The notes beneath the pieces are model-generated. The model searched no databases, was not told the origin of the DNA, and saw nothing but the letters and a program-made list of their open reading frames with translations. A stretch of DNA of 64,000 nucleotides from contig NC_092654.1 of NCBI RefSeq assembly GCF_032118995.1, forward strand, positions 16,173,784-16,237,783, given 5' to 3'. The stretch is from Asterias amurensis. Taxonomy: Eukaryota > Echinodermata > Asteroidea > Forcipulatida > Asteriidae. Numbering within the stretch: the first letter of the stretch is position 1; every line of letters begins with the position of its first letter. The translations under genes were made by a program, and so were the position numbers. Positions 31,146 through 64,000 of the stretch are shown here, piece after piece.

Positions 31146-32028
31146 TTGCTTGGGTTCATTTTCTATGGAATAACTGCAAGTACAAGTGTTTTATTCTACA
31201 CAACAAAAGAGAAGATTTCACTTTGTCAACCCTTCGGTTCATAATCTGCTTAATTAGAATTGGTAAAAAACCATGGCTGCCCCATTGTTGATTGTCTTCA
31301 GTTCTTTTTTAGACTTGTGAACAAGTCGTTAAATCGGCCCCCTGCGCTGAGATAGTGGTCTCGCGAGATCACTGCTCTCGGGCGAACTGATGGCTCCCCG
31401 ATTTCGAAACCGAGTTTGTTTTATGACAGAACGATTATTTTCCTTTTCTTTTTTTGAAGATTATCTTGGTACCGCAAAGCTCATTTGAGTTTGTGTGCTT
31501 TTTATTTACTTTATAAATCAGTGCTGGTGCATGACTCCCAGGTTTGGGTATTTATTTAGTCAAACACCATATTTTGGTTTGAAGTTTTGTATTTATATTT
31601 TTCTTACATTTTACAATATATTGTCGCATTTGCTTTGAAAATATCTCAACAAAATTGTAGTGTGCTTTATTTTGTAATATATTTATTCATATATTGTTAT
31701 TCCTTTGTTGTGCTGTTATAATCTACTTTGAAATGCCATCTTGTGTGCTAAATTATTCAAACACTTCAATATTGATACAATGAACTCCTTGCAAAATCCA
31801 TGTCAACTTTAAAATGAATTTGTTTGTTCAGGTTACTGCCGAATACTTGTTCTTCCTGTTTTTCGTTTAGATTTGAAAATGATTCCAACTTTTGTGTAGA
31901 TAGTTTTAAAATGTTGGTTTAACTTAAGGGTAATACTATATAATAGACAAATGAAGTATGATGTCAATTTTTCTGGCTGTAGGCAACTTACACTCGATGA
32001 GGTTCAAGCAATACAGTTTCAATACAGT
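31146..32028. other. Intergenic, no gene seen; one CpG-rich patch
   Basis: Mostly AT-rich. The 31320-31430 patch is GC-rich and contains the palindrome TCTCGCGAGA at 31359-31368. Confidence 0.45.
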
Positions 32029-32336
32029 TTAAAGCCATTATACACTTTCGGAACAGAAATTAAAAAGGTTCACAGAATTACAAATAACTTACAGGGTTTA
32101 CAGAAGGTAATGGTGAAAGACTTCTCTCGAAATACCATTCCATGAAATGCTTTACTCTTTGAGAAAACATTTAAACAATCATCAATTCTCGATATCAAGA
32201 ATTACGTCATGACACGGCGACATGTGACCGATTGAGCCTAAATTTGCACAGGTTTGTTATTTTATGTATAAGTTGTGATAAACAAAGTGTGGGCCTTTAG
32301 ACAATAGTGTTTACCGAAAGTATCCAATGGCTTTAA
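32029..32336 (+). mobile_element. TTAA family C MITE, internally shortened
   Basis: TTAA ends. AAAGCCATTATACACTTTC at the left and GTATCCAATGGCTTTAA at the right. Lost part of the GC-rich centre. Confidence 0.88.
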
Positions 32337-32852
32337 TTAAAATTTTCATAGCAATATCTTGTTGTAATATAACGGTATTATAAAAAAGCGCCAATGTGCT
32401 TCCAAGTTGTTGCTATTGCATGACTCACAGGTTATGTTTACTTTACATAATACATTCATATAGAGATTAAAACAATCAAACAGTTCAAAAACCAACGGTA
32501 CAATTTGTCTTTAAGTGATTGATTGAATGGAAAACTGACAGGGCCAGTCAGTGCGTACTATTGGTGTCTCATTGACAGATACTGGTGCTATATTTCATAA
32601 TTATTATTTAATGCTTGTTTATAATACACTTTATTTCACAATTACAATTTAATGTTTGTTTACAAGTGACAATTCTTCTTTTCCCAACTTCATAATTTAC
32701 TTTTTTGTGGAGCTTATCTGCTGAGAATGTTATTCTTTTTCATATATCATTCTTTGCCTGTGAATGTCATGAATGAGGAAAAGTTACGACATGGGAAAGA
32801 ACGGTGTATTCTTTAGGTTTGCGTTTGTGCTATGTGGAGAGTCACACAATTC

Positions 32853-33239
32853 TTAAAGGAACACGTTGCCTTGGATCGGTCGAGTTGGTCTTTGAAAAGC
32901 GTTTGTAACCGTTTTTTATAAAATGCATGGGTAGAAAGATGTTGTAAAAGTAGAATACAATGATCCACACAAACATGCCTCGAAATTGCGTGGTTTTCCT
33001 TTTACCTTGTCGACTAACACGTCGGCCATTTATGGGGGTCAAAATTTTGACTCCCATAAATGGCCGACCATGTTAGTTCGCACAGTAGAAGGAAAACCAC
33101 GCAATTTCGAGGCAAACTTGTGTGGATAATTGTATTCTACTTTTAAAACATCTTTCCAACCATATGCATTTCATAAAAACGGTTAAAAACGCTTTTGTTT
33201 TTACCAACTCGTCCGATCCAAGGCAACGTGTTCCTTTAA
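32853..33239. mobile_element. TTAA family B palindromic MITE
   Basis: Full length with TTAA ends and near-perfect arms. Confidence 0.93.
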
Positions 33240-33319
33240 GAGGCAATTTACCATGTATGTATATATATATATTTTTAATTCTGCCAAAATGCAATCCTTA
33301 GCCTGTTTTTTTTTTCATT

Positions 33320-33485
33320 CTTTATGCGAATGCGAAACAAATATGTGAATTTGATGTCACAACTCTCCTTTCGCAGTTATATTCGTATGTGAGTTAAGCA
33401 GAGTTCAACTGCAGCAAATTATTTATTGTGAATTTGTGACGTCAACATGCGCTTTGCATTCGCAGGAAGTATGAACAGGGCTTTA
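33320..33485. mobile_element. Family L element, decayed
   Basis: Left TATGCGAATGCGAAAC and right CATTCGCAGGAAGTATGAAC, with TGACGTCAACATGCG inside. Related to 61500-61696. Confidence 0.65.
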
Positions 33486-33829
33486 CTATGTTCATGTAGT
33501 TTCATTTCTGGTTTATTACAAAAGTTGACTGGTGCAGCCCACTTGCTAATTTTTTTAACTCATTTATTTTTTATGAAGAGTCTTGATTGCAATACAAAAC
33601 AACTAAACCCACCGAATTTAAAAGAAAAAGTAATAATGAATGAACTGTAAAATCAAATAGATGGCAAAAAAGAGCACATAGACACGTTTTTTTTAAAGCA
33701 TTCTGCAAAATCTAATTTTTGTGGAACAAAAAACTCAAGAAACCAATTTAGAAAACGAGAAATCTGAAAAATGCTGCACCCAAAAGTAACAATTTATAAA
33801 AAGATGTAGAGAGTGAGGTGATGGGTATG

Positions 33830-34213
33830 TTAAAGGCAGTGGACACTATTGGTAATTGTCTAAGACTAGCCTTTACAGTTGGTGTATCTCAACATATGCA
33901 TAAAATAACAAACCTGTGAAAATTTTACCTCAATCGGTAATCGAACTTGCGAGATAATATTGAAAGAAGAAAAAAACCACCAGGGCCCTGTCACACAAAG
34001 TTTTGTGCATTTAGATGGTTGATTTCGAGACCTCAAGTTCTAAATCTGAAGTCTCTAAATCAAATTCGTGGAAAATTACCTCTATGGCACTTAAGAGGGA
34101 GCCGTTTCTCATAATCTTTCATACTATCAACCTCTCCCCATTACTCGTCACCAAGAAAGGTTTCATGCTAATATTTATTTTGAGTAATTACCAATAGAGT
34201 CCACTGCCTTTAT
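33830..34213 (+). mobile_element. TTAA family A MITE
   Basis: Left TTAA intact, right end decayed to CTGCCTTTATG. Confidence 0.88.
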
Positions 34214-34573
34214 GTTAACCAGTCCATTGAAGTAAGGAATATAGACCAGGGTTTTATTGAAATGGGATATTTTTACTTTACTAATATTTTAGAGCTAAGG
34301 TTCACTAGACAACACCAGTGAGCACTTTTTATTACTCAAACTTAACTGTGTATCCACTTTGGGTTCAAATTCCTATGAGCAAATTACATACAGATGTCCA
34401 GATGCAAAATGTGGGTTTTGTGAACTTGTGCTTGGGACCTGCCATTGGTCAGTACCATTTTCTAAAGGGCCAGAAATTCTTTCTGGTGTGCCATGTAACA
34501 TGGTTTTGTACTCCCTCTTGTGTATTATATGTAACTCTATAGATTCAAACAATTATTATGAGAGATTTTTTAG

Positions 34574-34946
34574 TTAAAGGCACTGGACACCCTGGTAAAA
34601 AATTCCCAAAGACCAGCTCCCTAGTGTATCTTAAAATAATATCCATAAACTAACAAACCTGTGAAAATTTTGACTAAATTCATCACCAAAGTTGCAAGAG
34701 AATAATGAAAGAAAAAAACATTCCTGTTGCAAAAATAGGTGTGCTTTCAGATGCCTAAAATTAGGGCTTCAGGTCTGAAGTCTTTTGATTGAGAAATTAC
34801 CTATTTCTTAAAAACTACGTTATTTCAGAGGGAGCCGTTTCTAACAATGTTTGATACTATCAACGACTCTCCATTGCTTGTTACCAAGTTATTTTGAATG
34901 CTGATAATTATGTTTAGTAATTACCAATAGTGTCCACTGCCTTTAT
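34574..34946 (+). mobile_element. TTAA family A MITE, GGCTTCAG subfamily
   Basis: AAAGGCACTGGACACCC start. The central hairpin is GGGCTTCAGGTCTGAAGTC, and the right end is CTGCCTTTAT. Confidence 0.85.
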
Positions 34947-35042
34947 CAAACCACTCTTTGATGTGGTTTTATTTTATGATTTAATGCAAAGGTAGTATAG
35001 AAGGTGCTTTTTATAATGCACAAATTTGTATACACAGACTAT

Positions 35043-35432
35043 TAAAGGAACACGTTGCCTTGGATCGGTCGAGTTGGTCTTTGAAAAGCCTTTGTAACCG
35101 TTTTTTATAAAATGCATATGGGTAGAAAGCTGTTGTAAAAGTAGAATACAATAATCCACACAAACATGCCTCGAAATTGCGTGGTTTTCCTTTTACCTCG
35201 TCGACTAAACACGTCGGCCATTTATGGGGGTCAAAATTTTGACTCCCATAAATGGCCGACCATGTTAGTTCGCACAGTAGAAGGAAAACCACGCAATTTC
35301 GAGGCAAACTTGTGTGGATCATTGTATTCTACTTTTAAAACATCTTTCCAACCATATGCATTTTATAAAAAACGGTTAAAAACGCTTTTGTTTTGACCAA
35401 CTCGTCCGATCCAAGGCAACGTGTTCCTTTAA
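35043..35432. mobile_element. TTAA family B palindromic MITE
   Basis: Full-length, near-perfect end-to-end inverted repeat with TTAA ends. Confidence 0.93.
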
Positions 35433-35963
35433 TGGATGTCAATGAACTAAAGAAATTTTATAGATTTGTATAATTGCATGTATTTTTTTGGATGTTTTTT
35501 TTATATATTTTCTTTTCTGTGTGTGACATTTAAAATAACTGTATTTAAATAGTTTTGAATTTCGTCCAAAAAGTATATCGGCTGAATTTTCGTGAAGGTT
35601 CTCTATGCATGATGTTAGACTTTTTCACTTCGTCCATTTATGGGTTTGCATTCCTCTTTGGATTTCTCAATTGCAATGCACAGTCAAAGTACAAACGTAC
35701 TGGGTTTTTATTTATGTTGCTTTCTAAGTTTTAATACGAAAGCTCGTATTGAATAATGACGTTATTCCATTCAAGTACCGTACCTGTCCCCATAACATGG
35801 CGTCTGTGAGCTTGTGTGTGTGTGTGCCATAGAAATTAACCCATAGATAGAATGATACTATTATACCTTTGATACAAACCAGGAATGCTAAGTGTTTCAT
35901 TGATGTAAGCATTCCTACATTATGGCCACTTTCATCCCAACAGAAGGTTTTTTTGATACTGCC

Positions 35964-36318
35964 TATAGACTGTTGTCATGGTGCAGCCATCTTGAAATTC
36001 TCCCATTGATATCAATTTTACGACACTGAGGCTGGAAGAGCAAAATAGTCTGGTTCCTACTTGCAAAATGACTATTAGCATTAAATATTGCTATTCAATA
36101 CGAGGAACATGACCAAAAAGGAGGCAGCATGATCAAGGTTTATACCGTTACCATGGTGCAGCCATCTTGAAATTCTCCCATTGATATCAGTGTTACCAAA
36201 CAAAGGCTGGAAGAACAAAATAGTCTGTTTCCTGTTTGCAAAATGATTTTTAGTATTAATTATTGTTATTCAATACGAGGAACATGATCAAGATGGAGGC
36301 AGCATGATCAAGGTCTAT
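35964..36318. repeat. Tandem pair of family G repeats, about 177-bp period
   Basis: Two adjacent copies, each with GGTGCAGCCATCTTGAAATT, ACAAAATAGTCTG and GAGGCAGCATGATCAAGG. Confidence 0.85.
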
Positions 36319-36712
36319 TATTAAGTTCATACAAGTACCAATCCTTCAGTATGAAATACTCCTGTCTCATGCTGTCAATGTCAACGTTTTCATTTTGTCC
36401 ATTATGATGTATTTATCTATTTGTTTTTTTTTTAAGTTTTAACCCAAAAGTTCACTTTTTGTTAAGTACCAATCCTCCATAAAATACTCTGGTCTGATGC
36501 TGTCAATGTCAATGTTGACAAGGAAAGACTAAAAAATCACAGCTGCTTATTTCAATTGCTGCTTTCAAATCTGTGACTGCCCTTAATTCCGACAACCCTA
36601 TGTTCAAACAGCACTTTGTTCCGAAATTCTCCTCATGGTTTAGGAAAATACAGAAGGAGTGTTAGAACACAGGTGTGTAACCATCAACTCAATGCAGACT
36701 ACCGGTTTGAAA

Positions 36713-37102
36713 TTAAAGGAACACGTTGCCTTGGATCGGTCGAGTTGGTCTTTGAAAAGCGTTCTGTAACCGTTTGTTATAAAATCGGTATGGTTAGAAA
36801 GATGTTGTAAAAGTAGAATACAATGACCTACACAAATATGCCTCGAAATTGCGTGGTTTTCGTTTTACCTCGTCGAAAAACACGGTCGGCCATTTATGGG
36901 AGTCAAAAATTTGACTCCCATAAATGGCCGACCGTGTTAGTTCGCGACGTAAAATGAAACAGGTGCAATTTTGAGTGATACTTGTGTGGATCATTGTATT
37001 CTACTTTTAAAACATCTTTCTAACCATATACATTTCATAACAAACGGTTTCAAACGCTTTTCGTAGACCAACTCGTCCGATCCAAGGCAACGTGTTCCTT
37101 TA
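36713..37102. mobile_element. TTAA family B palindromic MITE, diverged
   Basis: TTAA ends. The inner right arm has changed (GTAAAATGAAACAGGTGC), so pairing is less perfect. Confidence 0.9.
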
Positions 37103-37519
37103 ATATACTCTTCGAAAAACCAATCATTTAATAATAATACCACCTTTGAAATGGGCCATAGTTTATGTACTTATTTTCTATCCTTTTTTCTCTATTGGTA
37201 TAAAGATAATGATTATTAAATTGTAGATAAATTATTAGTTCTCAAACCAAACATCATGTCAAGAATAACACTTTATGTTTTCTATTCTTTGACATTTTTA
37301 TTAAAAGCAATAAAGGTTATGGATTCTAACATTTCCTGAATAAGCCATGTGTGTTATTGATAGATACTGAATCAAATAAATATTGCTACACAAATTTAAC
37401 ATCTATTATATTGCTGAGGTACCCGCTGCCAAAATATAGGATTCAAACTGTCTCTATAGCTACTGGGCAATCTTGGTAGAACAGGTTCACATTAAACTAC
37501 ACTTTTTCACATTTCACAT
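37103..37519. other. Intergenic, nothing recognised
   Basis: AT-rich with no coding or repeat signal I can defend. Confidence 0.4.
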
Positions 37520-37896
37520 TTAAAGGGAGTGGACACTATTAGTAATTACTCAAAACAATTATCAGCATAAAACCTTTCTTGCTGACGAGTTATGGGGAGA
37601 GGTTGATGGTATAAAACATTGTGAGATACGGCTCCCTCTGAAGTGCCATAGTTTTCGAGAAAGAAGTGATTTTCCACGAATTTGATTTCGAGACCTCAGA
37701 TTTAAGAACTTGAGGTCTCGAAATAAACCATCTAAACGCACACAACTTCGTGTGACAAGGATTTTTTTTCTTGCATTAATATCTCGCAACTTCAATGGCC
37801 GATTGAGCTCAAATTTTCACAGGTTTGTTATTTTATGCATATGATGAGATACACCAACTGTCTTTGACAATTACTAATAGTGTCCACTGCCTTTAA
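37520..37896 (-). mobile_element. TTAA family A MITE
   Basis: Full-length reverse copy with TTAA ends. Confidence 0.9.
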
Positions 37897-38222
37897 AAAA
37901 AATACACAATGTTTTTTTTTTTATGTCTCTAAAATGTTAATATCGTGCCTTTTTTCGTCATAAAATAATTATTGCTTGAGGCACAAAGTTAGAACCTGGT
38001 GAACCTATTTCAAATTGTTTTACCTTTTTTTATTTTATTCATTTTTGTTAGCAAACAAATTTTCCAAATTGCGTACTCATACTTATGGCTGCATCATTTC
38101 ATATAAAAAAAAGATACGCACACCTTTTTATTAACAATTATGTACTTCACTAATGGGAAAGCTGACAAAAATAAAAGTTTAATATTGTGGTTCGAATTGA
38201 TATAATTTAGGCCAACCTCAAG

Positions 38223-38422
38223 CCCAGCCAAAAAGATGAGGGGATAGAATTTTCTATACCTTGTTCCTCAGATCCAGCAGAAAAGAGGAGGGGAGAGAAT
38301 TTTCAATCCCTTGCTCCTCAAACCTGCCGAAAAGAGGAAGGGATAGACATCCTTCCTTTGCTGCTCAAACCAAGCAAAGAAAGAGGAGGGGATATATTTT
38401 TGTATCCCTTGGACTACAAACA
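38223..38422. repeat. Tandem repeat, about 50-bp unit, 4 diverged copies
   Basis: Each unit has GCxxAAAGAGGAGGGGATAG, an AT stretch and CCTTGxTCCTCAAAC. Upstream of the F-spondin-like start. Confidence 0.8.
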
Positions 38423-38770
38423 TGACAAAATGTGCGTTATATTGCAAACAAATATCTGGAATTTATAAACTTTTTAATTGCTAGCTTCACAAAACTAGAT
38501 TGATTTCTAAAATCTGGAACATGTTTTTGAGGAATGATCAGACCAAAACTGATCTGGGTCAATTCTCGGACCTGGAACTTTCTTCAGGGGCGACCCGTAG
38601 CTACAGAGGTCAAACAAATTAGTGGAGATTTTATTTGTAATTTAACTGGTATTTGTAATTTAAGTGGCAATGGATTGAAACTTTCGATAGGTCTACGATT
38701 TTCCCATCTAGAACTTATTAGAAGGGCAAGAATAAGTTTAAAAGAAACCACTCAAAATGGTATCAATTTC

Positions 38771-38825
38771 AAAAGTTATCAAGAATTCGCACTGAATCAT
38801 TCACTGCGAATTCTTGATAACTTTT
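38771..38825. repeat. Perfect 21-bp hairpin upstream of the F-spondin-like gene
   Basis: AAAAGTTATCAAGAATTCGC... pairs perfectly with its complement at 38805-38825 around a 13-nt loop. About 260 bp before the predicted start codon. Confidence 0.85.
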
Positions 38826-38839
38826 CAGTGAATGGTGAC

Positions 38840-39085
38840 TCAGAGCATCGTCCAAGCGAGGGCGCTCTCTAACATAACCGCTAGGTAATAGGTAAATTCC
38901 TTCATGAAACAGTCGTCGTAACTGCAGTCAATTAAAGCTCCGAACCGAACGAAAACTTCGGCAATCGATTGTGTACTTTTTGCTCGTATTATTATTGCAT
39001 GGTGTATGGACGTGTAGTAGCTACACAGTACTGTGCGTGGAAGATTTATCAACAACAAACACTGAAGACTTTCTTCGGCTTCAGA
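38840..39085 (+). promoter_or_regulatory. Probable 5' UTR / promoter-proximal region of the F-spondin-like gene
   Basis: Lies between the hairpin and the ATG and is repeat-free and less AT-rich. Contains an out-competed in-frame ATG at 38999. No TATA box can be assigned. Confidence 0.35.
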
Positions 39086-60189
<21,104 letters not shown>

Positions 60190-60561
60190 GTAAGCCCAAA
60201 CATGGTTTTCATTCTATACATTTTGATTTGTGGAACCTTGACATCAGTTTACTAGAAAGAGCAGTATTTTTTGTTCAGGGGGTTTCATCGCCAAACCAAG
60301 AAGATTCAGTTACCCTTTTTTTGTATTATCTTGCTACATGATTTTTCTTCTTTTCAGTACAGTCGTGTCTTCCCTTACAGAAACTGAGAAACTGATACTT
60401 TTAGTTGGTTTTTAGATGCCTTTGCCTTGATTTGTGTACATTGGAATCAGAGCTTAGAGTTGTTTGCTTATCACAAGAAACAGACAAAGAAAACTGAATT
60501 CAAGACGAGATCTTCCTGTAGTTTCCTCACGTCTTGCTCAGGATTCTTCTTCCCAATCTTA
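60190..60561. other. F-spondin intron 2 start, nothing recognised
   Basis: No further reeler exon could be placed here. Confidence 0.4.
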
Positions 60562-60712
60562 CAAAGCCTGTAAGCACAAAAAGATGTTAAGCATAACAAA
60601 TATTGCTTAGCAGAAACAGGTTACCAGCCATTGCTCTATTAAGTTGCATTGCTGCGATTGGTATCCCACTTAGTTTTGGCTTTGCAAAGAAAGTTGCTAG
60701 TAAGCTATAAGA
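60562..60712. repeat. Family H repeat, partial
   Basis: AAGCACAAAAAGATGTTAAG, AACAGGTTACCAGCC and GATTGGTATCCCACTTAG in family order. Confidence 0.5.
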
Positions 60713-60723
60713 GGTATTTTCTG

Positions 60724-61109
60724 TTAAAGGCAGTGGACACTATTGGTAATTACTCAAAATAATTTTTAGCATCAAAAATTACTTGGTTACGAGTAATGGA
60801 GAGCTGTTGATAGTATAAAACATTGTGAACAACGGCTCCCTCTGAAGTAACGTAGTTTTCGAGAAAGAAGTAATTTTCCACAAAATTGATTTCAAGACCT
60901 CAGATATAAGAATTTCAGGTCTTGAAATCAAGCATCTGAAAGCACACGACTTAGTGTAACAAGGTTTTTTTTTTTTCATTATTATCTCGCAACTTCGACA
61001 ACCAATTGAGCTCAAATTTTTACAGGTTTGTTATTTTATGCATATGTTGAGATCCACCATATGAGAAGACTGGTCTTTGACAATTATCAATAGTGTCCAG
61101 TATCTTTAA
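60724..61109 (-). mobile_element. TTAA family A MITE
   Basis: Full-length reverse copy with TTAA ends; the right terminus is AGTGTCCAGTATCTTTAA. Confidence 0.9.
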
Positions 61110-61236
61110 ACAGCTTTTATAATGGAAATGGTCCTAGTTGTAATGGACCATACGTAGCTATAGGCCATCTTTCTGGTCTACCATGTACATGTAGTTCAAT
61201 TACACCAAACCGAGGCCGGAAGCAACAATAGTATGG

Positions 61237-61411
61237 CAGGGCTGTATGCTTCATTTTTGAAAGGGCAAGGGCACCAAGGCATTTTCTCCTTAAAGAGGGC
61301 ACCCTTTGAGGAAAAGTTAAACTTCTACTGGAGCATTTCAAGGGCACCAAGGCAATGACAAGGGGGCGTTGAGGCAGTTGCCTTTGTTGCCTCCGTCAAG
61401 TTTCAGGCCTG
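61237..61411. mobile_element. Family F MITE, apparently inside a family G repeat
   Basis: CAGGGCTGTATGCTTCA to GTTTCAGGCCTG. The left flank ACCGAGGCCGGAAGCAACAA resembles family G; the target duplication has decayed. Confidence 0.7.
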
Positions 61412-61499
61412 GTCTTGTGCTAATGATAGAACCAAAAATAGATTTGTTTTTCTCCAGAAGAAGATCAGACCATACGAACATTTTTTTTCAGCACTACCC

Positions 61500-61696
61500 T
61501 TAAGCCCGGTTCATACTTCCTGCGAATGCGAATGCGAAGCGAATCTTGACGTCACAAATTCGCAACGAACAATTCACAGCAGTTGAACTCTGCTCTACTC
61601 CCTTGCGAATAATCGCTGCGAAAGGAGGGTGTGACGTCCCATTCACGTCAAATTTGCTTCGCATTCGCATTCGCAGGAAGTATGAACCGGGCTTAA
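61500..61696. mobile_element. Family L TTAA element, complete
   Basis: 197 bp with TTAA ends. GCCCGGTTCATACTTCCTGC and its complement form the ends, followed by GAATGCGAATGCGAAGCG. A piggyBac-like pattern by TTAA target and CCCGG ends. Non-coding. Confidence 0.88.
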
Positions 61697-62207
61697 CTCA
61701 TTAGAGACAGTCATAACATGGTGTTACTGAAAAACCTTTCCTTATGAAATTAGAGCTGTTATTCTCATTGTGGTAGATAGTAAATGTGGAAAAAATTGAT
61801 GGGGTTTTAAATGTGCACGGATGAAGAGTTAAATGAACCGGACTGCCTTAAGTTTATTATGGTTTATTCATTAGGATGCCAGATTACAATCTGAAAGAAG
61901 GACGTGTGACCGTCACCTCATACACCCTGGGCATTTGAGTCCTTCCTCCATGGTTACACACACATGCACATCATCTACCATTTCATGAGCGCCGCCGTAT
62001 TAAAAAGGGTGATTTGCAAGTGTCTACCCCTAAGTGTCACAAAGTCACTCAGTGGGGGATTAGACAAGCAGGACTGAAAAAAATTGACCATAAGGTGTTT
62101 ATCAAATGCATTCTTCTGCCTGTGTTTGATGCTCATGGCATGACTTCGAGAGACAGAATAGAGAGATGGGAGGGGAAATGTCTTAAGCAAAATAAAGAAC
62201 AACTGTG

Positions 62208-62441
62208 TTTAGCGTCCTCCCTTCTTGAAAAAAAAGAAGGAGGAAGGCCATTTTATTTTAAGTTTTATTTTCTTCTTCACAAAATGGCCGGCCAAAACAT
62301 TTTTAAAGACAACCGTCTGGGCTATTTTTTAAAAATTATAGAGAGCGATAAAATGTATGCTTTTTTTTTAAAGAAGGAAAAAAGAAAAAAGAAAAGAAAA
62401 GCGGCCTCAAAAAAAGGAAGTGGGCAGGGACGCTAAACATT
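62208..62441. mobile_element. Putative MITE with GTTTAGCGTCC ends
   Basis: GTTTAGCGTCCTCCCTTC at the left and GGAAGTGGGCAGGGACGCTA plus AAC at the right. The interior is purine-rich and yields a Lys-rich open frame that I do not believe. Confidence 0.55.
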
Positions 62442-62785
62442 TGTGTTTTACTTAGTAGCCTTATGGTTCAGCGGGAGTCCCTACAGACATTCTTGGGTTC
62501 TCAGAATCATAAGGCTGTAATCCGCCAAGGGTATTGGGTGCGGAATTTAGTTCGCAATCTGAGAAATTCAGTTCAGTGTTAGGCAGTGCTTGGAAATTGC
62601 GTACGGTGTCAGATGAACTTGAAAAATTACAATTTAGATTGGTTTTATGGGATTTGAGGCATTGCATGGTAAGGTATCAATATATATTACATGTAGGTTT
62701 GCGATAACACCAATTGCTAGGTAGATTATGTTCTTTTGAGAACTGTCTGGCATAAAATATTCTACTATGGCGCAGTAGATCTTTC

Positions 62786-62945
62786 AGACGGATGACTTCT
62801 CAGTTCTGAAAAGAACTGTCCTGCTGTTTAACTACTACCTGGGCGGAAGGTAGGAAATTGGCTGGGACTACTACTTTTGCTTAAGTGGATCGAGGGGACT
62901 TCTCGTTATCAACTTAACTACCGTGGAGTGAGTTCTTAATTGGTC
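62786..62945. repeat. Family J repeat
   Basis: GACTTCTCAGTTCTGAAAAG to ACTACCGTGGAGTGAGTTCT, the most intact copy. Confidence 0.6.
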
Positions 62946-64000
62946 TTAGATTGGTTTTATATAAAAGGAATTGGTTCAGACATGTGTTTGTACACAAAGT
63001 GTTAATGTTTAAACAAGGAAGATCTGCAGATTGTTTTTTTCAAAATTTGATGGAAAAGCGTTAGAGTTCAAAGTGTTCATCTTAATACCTTGGCCCAATT
63101 TCAAAGAGCTGCTTTTAAAGAAGAAAAAAATTGCTTACAAGTTGTAGCTGACTTCAGATCATGTTTTTAAGATAGACAGATAATATGAGCAGATAATGTT
63201 GAGTTATTTTTTAGGTTACACGCTAAACTCAAAGTGTAGAACTGATAGATAAAATGGTTTATTAAAAAACTGTCCTCGCAGCACAAAGGCTGAATTTCAA
63301 CAATTTTCAGTTTTACAAAAATTACTAATTGAAATTAAAAAGGAGACTGTGTGAAGTTCACTGTTAATTAAGCCACAATTTTACATTTCAAATATTGCAA
63401 ATCGGAAAATAAAAAATAGGTGGAATTTAGCCACACTTTTACATTTAAAAACATTGCATATTGAAATCAAAATGACATTTAAATCAAATAGGGTGTGGGT
63501 ATAAACCACTCAGGAATCATTCAATTATGTATGTTTCTTTTCTGGGGTAAGTTATAAATCGTTCATTCGTTGCATTCCTATTAGACCCTGAACTCAATCT
63601 GTCAAGACTGTAGGAGAAAAAAGACACACAAACAGTCGTGAATAATCTCATCTCACATTGTCATAGCTTTATACTGATGCCGTGAGATTTGGAGCGAGTA
63701 ATGACGTGGTGAGTGTGTGGGGAAATGCGATACGGTGTTAATTATTGATGCAGCGAAGCAATTTCGTGAGCTACTCTCTGTTACACTGCAATGTTATTGA
63801 AAATAATTTATTTGCAGAGTTGGGAGTTGGAAGGACCTAATCACAGAGTCATGGGAAGCAGGGTTTTACTGTAGCTCACAAATTGGAAATGTATAGAGAA
63901 TGTCAACAATTTATGTAAATTGAGAACAGGTTTGGCATTCAGTACACCTACAAAATTGAAAATCAAGTGGCTCCCATAGTATATTTTGTTGAAATAACAG
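62946..64000. other. F-spondin intron 2, unassigned
   Basis: AT-rich, with a weak family H trace at about 63093-63140 and a loose internal similarity between 63374-63400 and 63430-63460. No exon found. Confidence 0.4.

Noticed and set aside
62014..62436. 140-residue frame with a Lys/Arg-rich tail
   Set aside because: Much of it is the purine-rich interior of an apparent MITE (62208-62441).

Overview
This is eukaryotic nuclear DNA, AT-rich and crowded with transposons. Its genes have small exons with GT-AG introns, and 300-400 bp non-autonomous elements flanked by TTAA fill much of the rest. The repeat set (TTAA elements starting AAAGGCAGTGGACAC, tRNA-derived SINEs, CATAGAG and CGTATGGCGCCACC foldback elements) and the gene families point to a marine deuterostome. 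My best guess is an echinoderm, probably a sea star. That placement rests on remembered resemblance, not a search. Nothing prokaryotic, viral, CRISPR-like or operon-like is present.

Three protein-coding genes can be supported. (1) A minus-strand galactose-3-O-sulfotransferase (GAL3ST) family gene at 10086-12677, with three coding exons that join in phase into 397 aa. (2) A plus-strand paralogue at 20421-30600, with four coding exons joining into 497 aa. The two are divergent (head to head). They share a phase-2 intron after the membrane-anchor exon and a phase-1 intron between the two PAPS-binding motifs. Both have a 3' splice site just upstream of the ATG, so each should have a non-coding leader exon in the 12.7-20.4 kb interval. 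Candidate leader donors are at 14642 (minus) and 18114 (plus). (3) The 5' end of an F-spondin-like gene: a signal peptide and the first half of a reeler domain at 39086-39287, then the next reeler exon at 60095-60189 after a 20.8 kb intron. The rest of that gene lies beyond the window.

The F-spondin intron holds the most striking object here: about 2.79 kb of (TTA)n at 48388-51173, with only two interruptions. It directly abuts the head of a tRNA-type SINE.

Repeat layout: 0-10 kb, TTAA family A elements, a tRNA-like inverted pair and a hAT-type element; 10-13 kb, the first gene; 13-20 kb, the shared promoter interval with families A, B and C and small hairpins; 20-31 kb, the second gene with many family A copies in its introns; 31-39 kb, intergenic with palindromic family B; 39-60 kb, the F-spondin intron with nested TTAA elements at 40.4-41.5 kb and the (TTA)n array; 60-64 kb, exon 2 and the start of the next intron. 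Three levels of nesting and several independently checkable target-site duplications (TTAA, 6 bp, 8 bp) are visible. No transposase or reverse transcriptase coding sequence was found, so all the mobile elements here look non-autonomous.
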